Assembly: GCA_017437785.1 (NCBI GenBank)
Contig: JAFRXH010000003.1
Span: 1 to 64,000 of the forward strand
Reading direction: 5' to 3'
DNA length: 64,000 nucleotides
Origin: Lachnospiraceae bacterium
GTDB lineage: Bacteria; Bacillota; Clostridia; Lachnospirales; Lachnospiraceae
Positions 48,124-56,291 of this stretch are shown here, piece after piece. Below the pieces are notes generated by a model that was not told the DNA's origin, did no database searches, and saw only the letters and a list, made by a program, of their open reading frames with translations. A program made the translations under genes and the position numbers. Every line of letters starts with the position of its first letter. Position 1 is the stretch's first letter.

Positions 48124-48573
48124 ATGAGATTTGTGATACAGGTAGTTTCAGAAGGAAGTGTGAGCATTGATGGAAATACAGCAGGTAAGATCGGCAGGGG
48201 ATATGTGGTCCTGATAGGTATAGGAAAAGGCGATACGACGCAGACAGCCGATAAGATGATCCGTAAGCTGATGGGGCTTCGGATATTTCCGGACGAAAAC
48301 GGAAAGACCAATCTGTCGGTCAATGATGTGGGTGGCGCCCTGCTGCTGATATCGCAGTTTACGCTGTATGCCGACTGCAGGCACGGGAACCGCCCCGGCT
48401 TTACGGATGCCGCCGATCCCGAAAGCGCAAAGTCGCTTTACCGCTATATACTCGATAAATGCAGCGAAACGGGGATCAGTGTGGCGCACGGCGAATTCGG
48501 CGCCGATATGAAGGTAAGCCTTGTAAATGAAGGCCCCTTTACGATAATCCTTGATTCACAGGATCTGGCGTGA
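48124..48573 (+). CDS. dtd: D-aminoacyl-tRNA deacylase Dtd
   Basis: A 149-residue enzyme that frees D-amino acids (and misloaded Gly) from tRNA. The opening [17 protein letters not shown] is typical. The substrate motifs are [12 protein letters not shown] and, near the C-terminus, [11 protein letters not shown], which corresponds to the cross-subunit Gly-Pro loop. Length equals the family norm. GAGGAATGAG lies upstream of ATG. It is a housekeeping gene on the opposite strand to its xylan neighbours. It lies within the polysaccharide locus, between GH51 and a GH43 gene. Confidence 0.95.
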   Translation: MRFVIQVVSEGSVSIDGNTAGKIGRGYVVLIGIGKGDTTQTADKMIRKLMGLRIFPDENGKTNLSVNDVGGALLLISQFTLYADCRHGNRPGFTDAADPESAKSLYRYILDKCSETGISVAHGEFGADMKVSLVNEGPFTIILDSQDLA

Positions 48574-48592
48574 AAGGGGCCGGTCTTAACTC

Positions 48593-50041
48593 TTACTCAA
48601 AAATCCACTCTTCCACTTCGTAGCCTTCGCCGCTGAAGGTGAAGAAGATATCCTGTACGCCCTTAACGGGAACCTCAATGTCTGCCTCGCAGACTACGGT
48701 GCCGTCGCCCTTAACGGGAATATAGGCGATCACTGTCCTGTCGGGATAACCGGCTGTTACACGGATCACGCCCTCTTCGCCGTTGGTCCTTACTTTGGCC
48801 TTTACTTTCACGGGTGCCTTATCACCAAAGTCCACGCCTTCGAGCTTTACGAAATCGCCGCTGTTGATCGCTGTGAGCAGAAGTCTGCCGCAGCCGTACT
48901 TTTCGCTCACTTCATCTGCGGGTGCGGTATCAACGCCGCCCATCACCGCAAAGGTTGCACCGTTGATCGCCTTATAGGGATCAAGATGGCCCACCTGCTT
49001 TCTGGAACGGTAAGTCATCTTTATATCACCGATGGTACCGTCTGCAGCCGGTGTAAACTCATCTATACTGGTGGAACGGTAACCGTGAAGTATGCCCTGC
49101 TCCTTCTCCAGCATACGTGAATGGTAGCAGATATACCACTGATCCTTAAACTTAAATATCGCATGGTGGTTGTTGCCGCCCACTCCGTAAAAATACTCGG
49201 GATTCTTAAGTATCCTCTCCTTAAAAGTGAAGGGCCCTAAAGGCGACTTGGAGGTCATCACGCAGATCTCGCCGTTGTTAAAGCCGTATTCCTTAGTTCC
49301 TTCGGGATCCACACTGAAGTTTGAGCAATAGGTGTAGAAATAAGTATCCCCGAATTTATGTATGCCGGAATCCTCAAAAAGGTAAGGTGCATCGATCACC
49401 TTGGGCACATCGGTGAGGCTCATCATATCATCGCCCAGCTGTGCGCATCTGCCGGTACCGGGGTGTGCTGCCTTACCCTTGGGAACGCCGCCGCCAAAGT
49501 AGATATATGCCTTGCCGTCGTCATCAACCAGTACAGCGGGATCGAAAAGCCACTCAACATTGCCGCAGTTCTCCATATCCCTGCGGATCAGGCCGTGACC
49601 CAGCTCATCCCTGAAGGGACCTACAGGGCTGTCGGCAGCCAGCACGCCTATTCCGCCGCCGTTATCCGCAAAATACAGGAAGAACTTGGGCTTTCCGTCT
49701 ATCATCTTCCATGCTGCTGCAGGGGCCCAGGAATTCTTTGCCCACTTGCCGGCTGCACCGCCTTCGCCTCCTATCATTATCTCGCCGTGATCGGTGAAGT
49801 TGATCATATCCTTTGTAGAGACAACATAAAGGCTGCGGATCTTGCCATAAGTATTCTCCTTGATCTCACCCTTCTCGTCATATTCGTATGCGTCTGCCGT
49901 CATGTAGAAATATACGGTATCATCATAAACCAGCGCAAAAGGATCGGCTCCGTAATGCTGCTCTATGATGGGGTTATTGTTCTGTATCCCCTTAAAGCTT
50001 TTGGTGAGACTTAACTCCTTAAAGATCTCTGCGTAATCCAT
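48593..50041 (-). CDS. Glycoside hydrolase family 43 with C-terminal CBM6-like domain
   Basis: A 482-residue GH43 enzyme without signal peptide. In the propeller, the base Asp is in EQHYGADPFALVYDD, the second Asp in WLFDPAVLVDDDGKAYIYFG, and the acid Glu in YLFEDSGIHKFGDTYF. Residues about 355-482 form a beta sandwich like CBM6, ending VQDIFFTFSGEGYEVEEW. The pattern resembles arabinoxylan arabinofuranohydrolases. Thus it probably removes arabinose from imported arabinoxylan fragments. AGGAGG lies before the start. It is a single gene, convergent with dtd. Confidence 0.9.
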   Translation of the reverse strand: MDYAEIFKELSLTKSFKGIQNNNPIIEQHYGADPFALVYDDTVYFYMTADAYEYDEKGEIKENTYGKIRSLYVVSTKDMINFTDHGEIMIGGEGGAAGKWAKNSWAPAAAWKMIDGKPKFFLYFADNGGGIGVLAADSPVGPFRDELGHGLIRRDMENCGNVEWLFDPAVLVDDDGKAYIYFGGGVPKGKAAHPGTGRCAQLGDDMMSLTDVPKVIDAPYLFEDSGIHKFGDTYFYTYCSNFSVDPEGTKEYGFNNGEICVMTSKSPLGPFTFKERILKNPEYFYGVGGNNHHAIFKFKDQWYICYHSRMLEKEQGILHGYRSTSIDEFTPAADGTIGDIKMTYRSRKQVGHLDPYKAINGATFAVMGGVDTAPADEVSEKYGCGRLLLTAINSGDFVKLEGVDFGDKAPVKVKAKVRTNGEEGVIRVTAGYPDRTVIAYIPVKGDGTVVCEADIEVPVKGVQDIFFTFSGEGYEVEEWIFE

Positions 50042-50177
50042 TTACTGTTCCTCCTGTGTATTTGTTATTATATTTTCTGCGCATAGACCATCTGCGCTTA
50101 TAACCGAAAGCAAGTTTGATGTTACCATAAATCAGGGGGGTGTACAAGGGATGGATACATCCTCCTGCCCTCTTCTT

Positions 50178-51644
50178 TTACAGCCTCTTCTCTATCTCTT
50201 CGATAACTGTCTCTAATGCCTTGATGCGGGCGTAATGTTTATCATTCGATTCCAGTATGTGCCAGGGAGCATATTCCGTGCTGGTCTTCTGGATCATCTC
50301 GTTAATGGCTTCCTCATACAGATCCCACTTTTCGCGGTTGCGCCAGTCCTCGTCGGTTATCTTCCACTGCTTCTCCGGCGTGTTCTGTCTGTCGTTAAAG
50401 CGCTCCAGCTGGGTGTCCTTATCTATCTGCACCCAGAATTTGACTATCACCGCGCCCCAGTCATCCAGTTCTTTTTCAAACTCGTTTATCTCATTGTAGG
50501 CGCGCTGCCAGTCGTTCTCCGTGCAAAAGCCTTCCAGACGCTCCACCATCACGCGCCCGTACCAGGTACGGTCGAATATCGCTATATGTCCGTCCTTCGG
50601 CAGCCTGTTCCAGAAGCGCCACAGATAGTGCCTGTTCTTCTCCCTGGGCTCGGGCGATGCAATGGGATGCACTTCGAAGCCGCGGGGATCCAAAGCTGCG
50701 GTAAGGCGCTTGATATTGCCGCCCTTTCCGGCCGCATCCCAGCCCTCGTATGCTATCACCACAGGTATCTTCTTCTGATAGATACGGTTATGCAGATCGG
50801 CCAGACGATCCTGCAGCTCTTTAAGCTTTTCCTCATATTCATCATCTTCAATGGATACGCTTAAGTCTATATCCGACAGTTTAGGCATCTGTTTAAGTGG
50901 GAAGGTGTTCTGCAGCACCATCGCGGCACGGCCGGTATTCTGCAGAGCTATATTGATGCTCCTTACCAGTATCTCCGTCACCTGCAGTTCCGCCCACTTG
51001 CGGCTCTTCGAATCGATAAAATACCAGGGAGCGATGAACTGGTTAGTCGCCTCCAGATACTCATCAAAAACATCCATGCATTCATCGTAATGCTTATTCT
51101 GCCACTTGTCCCATTTATCGACACGCCATGATGTGCTCTTGTCATCCTCAAGCTCTTCCAGGCGCTTTTTCTGCTCTTTTTCCGAAATATGAAAGAAAAA
51201 TTTTACGACCAGATATCCGTTGTCGGAAAGTGTGCGCTCAAAACGCTTGATGGACGTGAGCCTTCGATGGTACTCATCCTTATCGGTGTCTCCGTTAAGT
51301 CTGTCCTTTGTAACCTCGTCCATCCAGCTGCCGTCAAAGAAGGAAAACTTCCCGGCCTCCGGAATACGCACGAAATATCTGTAGAGAAACGGCCTGCGAA
51401 GCTCATCTTCGGAGGGCTTAGAGAGCGTCTCCGTTTTATAAAAGCGGGGATCCAGGTTTTTGATCACCTTGCCCAGTATGCCGCCCTTTCCGGCGCCGCC
51501 CCAGCCGTCCATTATCACCAGCACAGGCAGCTTCTTTTCCTTAATGGCCATCTGCGTTCCGGCCAGCTCTGCCCTGGCGGTCTTTAAACGCTCCGCTATC
51601 TCTTCATCCGACGGCCTGTCTGCTTTAACCCAATCCTTTAACAT
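50178..51644 (-). CDS. Polyphosphate kinase 2-family, tandem-domain (polyphosphate:AMP phosphotransferase type)
   Basis: A 488-residue protein with two PPK2 domains. The first (about 25-245) has IMDGWGGAGKGGILGKVI as P-loop and SFFDGSWMDEV. The second (about 270-488) has AYEGWDAAGKGGNIKRL and IAIFDRTWYGRVMVERLEGF. Double-domain PPK2 proteins usually move phosphate from polyphosphate to AMP, making ADP. In such proteins the C-terminal half is generally the active one, and here it has the better-preserved lid motif (DRTWYGR against DGSWMDE). ATG at 51644 follows GGGGGTGAAG; an upstream ATG at 51665 has a weaker site. It is not linked functionally to the xylan genes. Confidence 0.9.
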   Translation of the reverse strand: MLKDWVKADRPSDEEIAERLKTARAELAGTQMAIKEKKLPVLVIMDGWGGAGKGGILGKVIKNLDPRFYKTETLSKPSEDELRRPFLYRYFVRIPEAGKFSFFDGSWMDEVTKDRLNGDTDKDEYHRRLTSIKRFERTLSDNGYLVVKFFFHISEKEQKKRLEELEDDKSTSWRVDKWDKWQNKHYDECMDVFDEYLEATNQFIAPWYFIDSKSRKWAELQVTEILVRSINIALQNTGRAAMVLQNTFPLKQMPKLSDIDLSVSIEDDEYEEKLKELQDRLADLHNRIYQKKIPVVIAYEGWDAAGKGGNIKRLTAALDPRGFEVHPIASPEPREKNRHYLWRFWNRLPKDGHIAIFDRTWYGRVMVERLEGFCTENDWQRAYNEINEFEKELDDWGAVIVKFWVQIDKDTQLERFNDRQNTPEKQWKITDEDWRNREKWDLYEEAINEMIQKTSTEYAPWHILESNDKHYARIKALETVIEEIEKRL

Positions 51645-51777
51645 ACGCTTCACCCCCAATACCATGCTATCAAAGGCCCTTCGGCCAAAGTACCGATACT
51701 GTATTGATCATAACATATCCGGCCCCTGTTTTAAAGGAAAACTCTCTCTTTTGCGCCCTGATATGCCATTCGCATTT

Positions 51778-51806
51778 TAGACAAAACTGCGCAGACATGA
51801 TATAAT
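51778..51806 (+). promoter_or_regulatory. Strong promoter of the CW_7 gene (extended -10)
   Basis: TAGACA (51778-51783) and TATAAT (51801-51806) are 17 bases apart, with TGA before the -10 box. The 60-base leader contains the small hairpin ACCCG/CGGGT (51826-51840). This is one of the best promoters in the window. Confidence 0.75.
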
Positions 51807-51871
51807 ATCCGCGTACATATACGCTACCCGCTTACCGGGTACAACAGTTACATTAAAAGGAGGAGATAGAA

Positions 51872-52117
51872 ATGCCCGCTTTTACTGATGCACTTAAGAA
51901 CAACAATAACGGAGGCAACGCCGGCGGTCCGTCCAAATTAGGCGCCATAGCAGGTTCTGTTGCAGCAAAGGCCAATCTTAAATCCAATGAGGAGATCGCT
52001 AAAGAAGTGATCCGCGGCAACTGGGGCGTAGGCCAGGAGCGCAAGGACAAGCTCACCGCAGCCGGATATGATTACGCCGCAGTACAGAGTATAGTAAACG
52101 AATTGATGAAGAAATAA
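51872..52117 (+). CDS. Mini-protein with a single CW_7 (Cpl-7) cell-wall-binding repeat
   Basis: An 81-residue protein. Residues 1-36 are Asn/Gly/Ala-rich. Residues about 37-80 (SNEEIAKEVIRGNWGVGQER, then KLTAAGYDYAAVQSIVNELM) match the CW_7 repeat from the Cpl-7 lysozyme, which binds peptidoglycan muropeptides. The repeat is normally a tail on phage or bacterial lysins, often in tandem; here it is nearly the whole protein. No catalytic domain and no signal peptide are visible. The ribosome site AAAGGAGGAGAT and the promoter are both strong, suggesting high expression. A 39-base hairpin terminator follows. The role is unknown; no phage genes are nearby. Confidence 0.85.
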   Translation: MPAFTDALKNNNNGGNAGGPSKLGAIAGSVAAKANLKSNEEIAKEVIRGNWGVGQERKDKLTAAGYDYAAVQSIVNELMKK

Positions 52118-52136
52118 TACTCAGGAGATTGATACA

Positions 52137-52175
52137 GTGGATGGATACAGGGGACGGTTCTCTGTATCCATCCAC
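52137..52175. terminator. Long hairpin with GGGACGGTTCT core (REP-like, probable two-way terminator)
   Basis: GTGGATGGATACAG (52137-52150) and CTGTATCCATCCAC (52162-52175) form a perfect 14-bp stem around GGGACGGTTCT. It has the same core as the cluster at 11911-12023 but different arms. It lies between two convergent genes (CW_7 and GH43) and could stop both transcripts, although the T runs are short. Confidence 0.6.
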
Positions 52176-52186
52176 TTCTTAGCAGT

Positions 52187-53584
52187 TTAGAACAGTTCAA
52201 AACCTTTCAGATCGCAGGTGCCGCTGCCCTTATAAGTAAGGAAGATAGCGGCTACGCCGTCAGGGATATTGATATCCGACCTGTATGTTTCCCATACATT
52301 GGTAAAATCGATGGGAATGCTTGCGAGCACTTCGCCTTCACGCGAGGTACGCACTTCAAATTCACCCTTTGCATAACCGCGTGTGGTAATGCTTATCGCC
52401 TTTACCCCCTTAAAGTCAAAATACTTAAATCCCGCAGTTGCAGAGTTACGCATAAAGCCTATATAACCGGGCTCTTCGTCGCCGTCACGGCCGTCCTGCA
52501 TTACCCTGGGGAACTGATCCCCACCCACATATACGGAAGGCTTATCGGTAAAGAGGTTACATGCCAGATATGCAGGGTAAAACCCGCTGCCGGACAGAGG
52601 CCCGCCGTTTAAGCCGCAGGAGGTCATCTCCACCTGGGGGATGCTTCCGTCTGCCTTTATCTCTATCTTTTCTGCGCAGCCCTGGCGGCTGTACCAGCTG
52701 CCGTTGGTCTGTCTGTGGTAGAAGATATACCAGTCTCCGTTAATCTCCACGATACTGCCGTGGTCGTTTCCGCCGTATGCCACAGGCATGTCGGCAGGCT
52801 TATCCTTATCTATTCCTATATCCGCATTACTTACGATAACGCCGCCGTACTTAAAAGGTCCCCTGGGATCATCGGCGGTAGCATAACACATCTCGTGCAT
52901 GGGTGAAGATGAATAAATGAAATAATACTTATCACCCACCTTGCGGATGGAGGATCCCTCAAAGAAGGCGTGTCCTTCAAAGCCTGTTCCCTCCTGGTAT
53001 TCAATGCCCGGAACCACTGTCTTAGGCTCTTCGATGATAGTAAGCATATCTTTATCCAGGACCTGAAGCCTTGAGCCTGTGCGCGACTTATCGCCACGGC
53101 CGCAGAATCCTGTATACAGATAAGTCTTTCCATCCTCGGTGATCACGCCGGGATCGAACTGGGGCTCATCCCCCTCCTTCTCACCCAGTCTGGTACCGTC
53201 CGCATAATGTACATAACCGTAGAATTCAAACTTGCCGCCGGGCTCGTCACACACTGCCACCGATATGATGGGCAGCTTATCCAGCGCGTAATACAGATAA
53301 TATCTGCCATCCGGACCTATCGTCATGTCCGGAGCATACAGACACATCTTGCCCTCTTTATTCTCGGGATCCTGAGTCTTTTCATATATAACACCCTCAT
53401 ATCTCCAATCGCCCAGATCATCCACCGGCGCGGAATAGGTAACATAATTCCCCAGGCAGAACACATGGCTGTTGTAAATATCATGTGATCCGTATACATA
53501 AACCCTGCCGTTAAATACATAGGGCTCACCGTCGGGTATATACTCCCACGAAGGCAGATAGGGATTGAAAGCGGGTTTCTTCAT
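52187..53584 (-). CDS. Glycoside hydrolase family 43 with C-terminal CBM6-like domain
   Basis: A 465-residue GH43 enzyme without signal peptide. The propeller motifs are WEYIPDGEPYVFNGRVYVYG (base Asp), EPQFDPGVITEDGKTYLYTG (second Asp) and AFFEGSSIRKVGDKYYF (acid Glu). A Gly-His-Gly-type core loop appears at GGNDHGSIVEI. The C-terminal part (about 335-465) is a CBM6-like sandwich, ending in FLTYKGSGTCDLKGFELF. The start at 53584 is chosen because AAGGAGGAAT lies just upstream; the frame before it runs into the tRNA terminator region. It is likely an arabinofuranosidase or xylosidase acting on imported fragments. Confidence 0.91.
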   Translation of the reverse strand: MKKPAFNPYLPSWEYIPDGEPYVFNGRVYVYGSHDIYNSHVFCLGNYVTYSAPVDDLGDWRYEGVIYEKTQDPENKEGKMCLYAPDMTIGPDGRYYLYYALDKLPIISVAVCDEPGGKFEFYGYVHYADGTRLGEKEGDEPQFDPGVITEDGKTYLYTGFCGRGDKSRTGSRLQVLDKDMLTIIEEPKTVVPGIEYQEGTGFEGHAFFEGSSIRKVGDKYYFIYSSSPMHEMCYATADDPRGPFKYGGVIVSNADIGIDKDKPADMPVAYGGNDHGSIVEINGDWYIFYHRQTNGSWYSRQGCAEKIEIKADGSIPQVEMTSCGLNGGPLSGSGFYPAYLACNLFTDKPSVYVGGDQFPRVMQDGRDGDEEPGYIGFMRNSATAGFKYFDFKGVKAISITTRGYAKGEFEVRTSREGEVLASIPIDFTNVWETYRSDINIPDGVAAIFLTYKGSGTCDLKGFELF

Positions 53585-53645
53585 AAGTTGATTCCTCCTT
53601 AAGATGTGATGAAAGAACTGATAAAAAACACAATACCGATGATAC

Positions 53646-53679
53646 AACAAAAAGGCCTCTCCCGCAAGTGGGAAAGGTC
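53646..53679 (-). terminator. Terminator of the tRNA-Lys transcript
   Basis: On the minus strand CCTTTCCC and GGGAGAGG pair (one G-T pair) and are followed by CCTTTTTG. It lies about 60 bases after the tRNA 3' end and before the GH43 gene. Confidence 0.75.
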
Positions 53680-53738
53680 TGCAGAAAAATTAAAACACCC
53701 GCCCCAACAGTCTCCCCCGTCAAAACAAGTGTTTTACG

Positions 53739-53811
53739 TGCACCGCCAGGGGCTCGAACCCTGGACACCCTGATTAAGAGTCAGGTGCTCTACCAGCTGA
53801 GCTAGCGGTGC
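53739..53811 (-). tRNA. tRNA-Lys (anticodon CTT)
   Basis: A 73-nt tRNA. The acceptor stem pairs GCACCGC (5') with GCGGTGC (3'). The D arm is GCTCAGCTGGTAGAGC, the anticodon loop is CTCTTAA with anticodon CTT (53776-53778 on the complement), and the T arm holds GGTTCGAGCC. The CCA end is not encoded and must be added after transcription. It stands alone, with its own promoter and terminator. Confidence 0.96.
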
Positions 53812-53856
53812 ATATATTGTTTTAATACTGCCTGCGCTTTTTCAAGCACAAGCAGT

Positions 53857-53885
53857 ATATTAACTCTTATATATTTGTTTGTCAA
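53857..53885 (-). promoter_or_regulatory. Promoter of tRNA-Lys
   Basis: On the minus strand TTGACA (53880-53885) and TAATAT (53857-53862) are 17 bases apart. Transcription would start near 53850, about 40 bases before the mature 5' end. Confidence 0.7.
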
Positions 53886-53929
53886 GCACTTTTTTAATAT
53901 ATTTTTAATCCATCCCTGCCGATCTGCCA

Positions 53930-53958
53930 TTGAATTATCAAAACCGCTGTGTTAAAAT
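53930..53958 (+). promoter_or_regulatory. Promoter of the small membrane protein gene
   Basis: TTGAAT (53930-53935) and TAAAAT (53953-53958) are 17 bases apart, with TGT before the -10. It lies over an upstream in-frame ATG (53949), which supports the later start at 54015. Confidence 0.65.
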
Positions 53959-54014
53959 GTGGGACGTTGCGTTACAGCTATACCATCACTAAAATAACAG
54001 AAAAGGGGAATAAA

Positions 54015-54446
54015 ATGAACAATCTTATGGTTACTTACTGGGGTCCCGGAAGCTTTGCCGGCCTGATCGTCGGCATTATCGTCATCGCTGTATTTGTCTT
54101 TGTGGCAATGAAGATCGCAAAAAAAGACGGCGCTAATCTGGACGCCATACTGGCAAATGTTTCTGAGGAAACAAAGCAGCAGATCATCAATGCAGGCTTC
54201 GCCGAAACAGACAAAAAAGATTTTTACACTACCAGAGCTTACATCTTCCAGGTAAACGAAGACGGCGACAAAGTCACTGCAATAGCTCTCTTCTATGCTC
54301 CCGAGCACGGAGAATTCTATGACAGAAAGATCAAGCTCAGTAAAGCGGATGCACAGGCCAAAGGAGTACAGGCCGGAGCTTTCGTACCCGCTCTGATGAA
54401 GTATGATAAGGAAATGCATTATTTTGATTATAAGAAGCTGGTCTGA
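54015..54446 (+). CDS. Small single-pass membrane protein, unknown function
   Basis: A 143-residue protein. A short outside N-terminus (MNNLMVTYWGPGS) is followed by one membrane helix (about 14-36). The remaining 105 residues are soluble, beginning KKDGANLDAILANVSEETKQ and with a beta-rich section around FYTTRAYIFQVNEDGDKVTA. I do not recognise the family; the soluble part resembles small intracellular domains of Clostridia of unknown role. GGGGAA lies before ATG 54015. It is a single gene between its own promoter and terminator. Confidence 0.78.
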   Translation: MNNLMVTYWGPGSFAGLIVGIIVIAVFVFVAMKIAKKDGANLDAILANVSEETKQQIINAGFAETDKKDFYTTRAYIFQVNEDGDKVTAIALFYAPEHGEFYDRKIKLSKADAQAKGVQAGAFVPALMKYDKEMHYFDYKKLV

Positions 54447-54468
54447 TACACAGCACCGCATCTGTATA

Positions 54469-54504
54469 AAAACCCCGATGCTTTTTAAGGCATCGGGGTT
54501 TTTT
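54469..54504. terminator. Bidirectional Rho-independent terminator
   Basis: AACCCCGATGC (54471-54481) and GCATCGGGGTT (54490-54500) form an 11-bp stem with T runs on both strands. It ends the gene at 54446 and the convergent ABC exporter unit (stop at 54528). Confidence 0.9.
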
Positions 54505-54527
54505 ATATCCTGCTGATTAATTTCATT

Positions 54528-56291
54528 TCAGTTCAGCGCATAGTACAGGCCCTTCTTAGCCATCAGTTCTTCGTGCGTGCCGGACTCGGCTATGCCCCTA
54601 TCCGCGATATAGAGTATGCGGTCCGCATTCCTTATGGTGGAAAGTCTGTGCGCCACTATAAAAGCCGTCTTGCCCTTAAGCAGGGTCTCTAAGGCTTCCT
54701 GTATCAGCTTCTCGGTTTCTGTATCAATAGCGCTGGTGGCCTCATCCAATATCACCATAGGCGGATTCTTAAGCACTATCCTGGCAAAGCTGATCAGCTG
54801 GCGCTGCCCGGCTGAAAGACCGGCTCCGCGTTCCTCAAGCACTGTATTATAACCATCCGGCAGTGATTCAATGAACTTATCCGCATGTATGGTGCGCGCA
54901 GCTTCCATGCACTCCTCATCCGTAGCCTCCGGGCGGCCATAGCGGATGTTCTCGATTATACTGCCCTTAAAAAGGAAAGGATCCTGCATCAGCACGCCCA
55001 CTTTGTTCCTTAAGGACTTAAGCGTCAGATCGCGCACATCGTGTCCGTCGATCGCCACATTACCCTTCTGCACATCATAAAAGCGCGTCACCAGATTGAT
55101 GACCGTGGTCTTTCCGGCGCCCGTAGGGCCTACTAAAGCTATAGTCTGCCCCGGCTCCACATGCAGATCAAAATGCTCAAGTATGGGCACGCCCTCTTCA
55201 TAACAGAATGTCACGTCATTAAAATCAACTTTTCCTTTTACATCCGTTAAGTTGATAGCATCACTTTCATCGGCGATATCGACGGGAGCATTGATGGTAT
55301 CGAATACCTGCTCAAGGTTTGAGGTCACCTGCGCCAGCTGCTGTATGATAACGGCTATCTGCGTAAGCGGCCCGGAGAACTGCGTCATGTAGGCCGAAAA
55401 AGCCACTACGGTTCCGGCGCTCATCAGGCTGTTTCCGCTAAGTATCATGCTTAAGGCCATGCCATAGAGCCCTAAGGTTCCCAGGTTCCAGAACAGATCC
55501 ACGATGGGGCCGTTTAACTCGTTACGCATAAATATCTGAAACCACTGTTTTACACACTGTGTATGGACATCCACATAGATATCATGATTTAAACTGCTGC
55601 GGTTATTGCTCTTGATTATCTTCTCACCCATTATGGTCTCTAACAGGAAGGCCGTACGGTTGGAGTTCTTTGCACGCAGCTTTGCAAAAAGCTTGCCTAT
55701 AACCTTGCGCAGCATGAGCACCAGTATCATCATGGGTACCACCGTTATGAACACCACCAGTGTGAGCTGCGGCGAAAGCGACAGCATAAAAAAGGTCACC
55801 ACCGCTATCTTCAAAACATAGGTGATCAGCATCAGCACAAAGTTGGTAAAGAAGTTCGCCAGATCGTTTACGTAGTCCGTGACCCTGACCACTATCTTTC
55901 CGTCGGGTTTGGAATCAAAGTATTCAAAAGGCAGCTCCTGCAATTTATAAAAAATATCCTGCCTGATGACCGCGATAACGCTGTGCCCAAGTTTTCCCAT
56001 CAGAGTCTGATGCAGATAGGTGATAGTTATCTCCGTAAGCGCTATGAACGCCATCGCCCCGATTATCATGCCAAGCATGCGCATGTCCGCATCTACCGTG
56101 ACTTTGTTGATTATCGCGCGCAGAAGCAGCGGGCTGATAAGTCCTATAACAGAAGATACTCCCATCAGAAAGAGCACCAGTATGAAGATCTTTTTATACG
56201 GCAGTATATAGCTTAATATGCGGCCGAACTGCTTTAGATCGATCTTTTTTTCTATCTTTTCATCTTCAAAATATGTATTTCTCTTAGCCAT
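54528..56291 (-). CDS. ABC exporter half-transporter (catalytic subunit of a heterodimer)
   Basis: A 587-residue fused permease-ATPase of the multidrug/lipid exporter type. Six membrane helices lie within about residues 35-320. The ATPase domain (about 350-587) has Walker A GPTGAGKTT, Q-loop MQDPFLFKGSI, signature LSAGQRQ, Walker B VILDEATSAID with the catalytic Glu, and H-loop VAHRLSTI. The signature is LSAGQ, not LSGGQ. With its partner encoded just upstream (8-base overlap) it would form a dimer with one full and one degenerate ATP site. The substrate is unknown. Confidence 0.92.
   Translation of the reverse strand: MAKRNTYFEDEKIEKKIDLKQFGRILSYILPYKKIFILVLFLMGVSSVIGLISPLLLRAIINKVTVDADMRMLGMIIGAMAFIALTEITITYLHQTLMGKLGHSVIAVIRQDIFYKLQELPFEYFDSKPDGKIVVRVTDYVNDLANFFTNFVLMLITYVLKIAVVTFFMLSLSPQLTLVVFITVVPMMILVLMLRKVIGKLFAKLRAKNSNRTAFLLETIMGEKIIKSNNRSSLNHDIYVDVHTQCVKQWFQIFMRNELNGPIVDLFWNLGTLGLYGMALSMILSGNSLMSAGTVVAFSAYMTQFSGPLTQIAVIIQQLAQVTSNLEQVFDTINAPVDIADESDAINLTDVKGKVDFNDVTFCYEEGVPILEHFDLHVEPGQTIALVGPTGAGKTTVINLVTRFYDVQKGNVAIDGHDVRDLTLKSLRNKVGVLMQDPFLFKGSIIENIRYGRPEATDEECMEAARTIHADKFIESLPDGYNTVLEERGAGLSAGQRQLISFARIVLKNPPMVILDEATSAIDTETEKLIQEALETLLKGKTAFIVAHRLSTIRNADRILYIADRGIAESGTHEELMAKKGLYYALN

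Noticed and set aside
50042..50177. Riboswitch or operator upstream of the GH43 gene at 50041
   Set aside because: Only a weak GCGCA/TGCGC repeat and a short GGATG/CATCC hairpin are present; no known riboswitch core was recognised.
53739..53885. tRNA-Lys as an attachment site for an integrated element
   Set aside because: No second copy of the tRNA 3' end, no integrase and no phage or conjugation genes are visible nearby.
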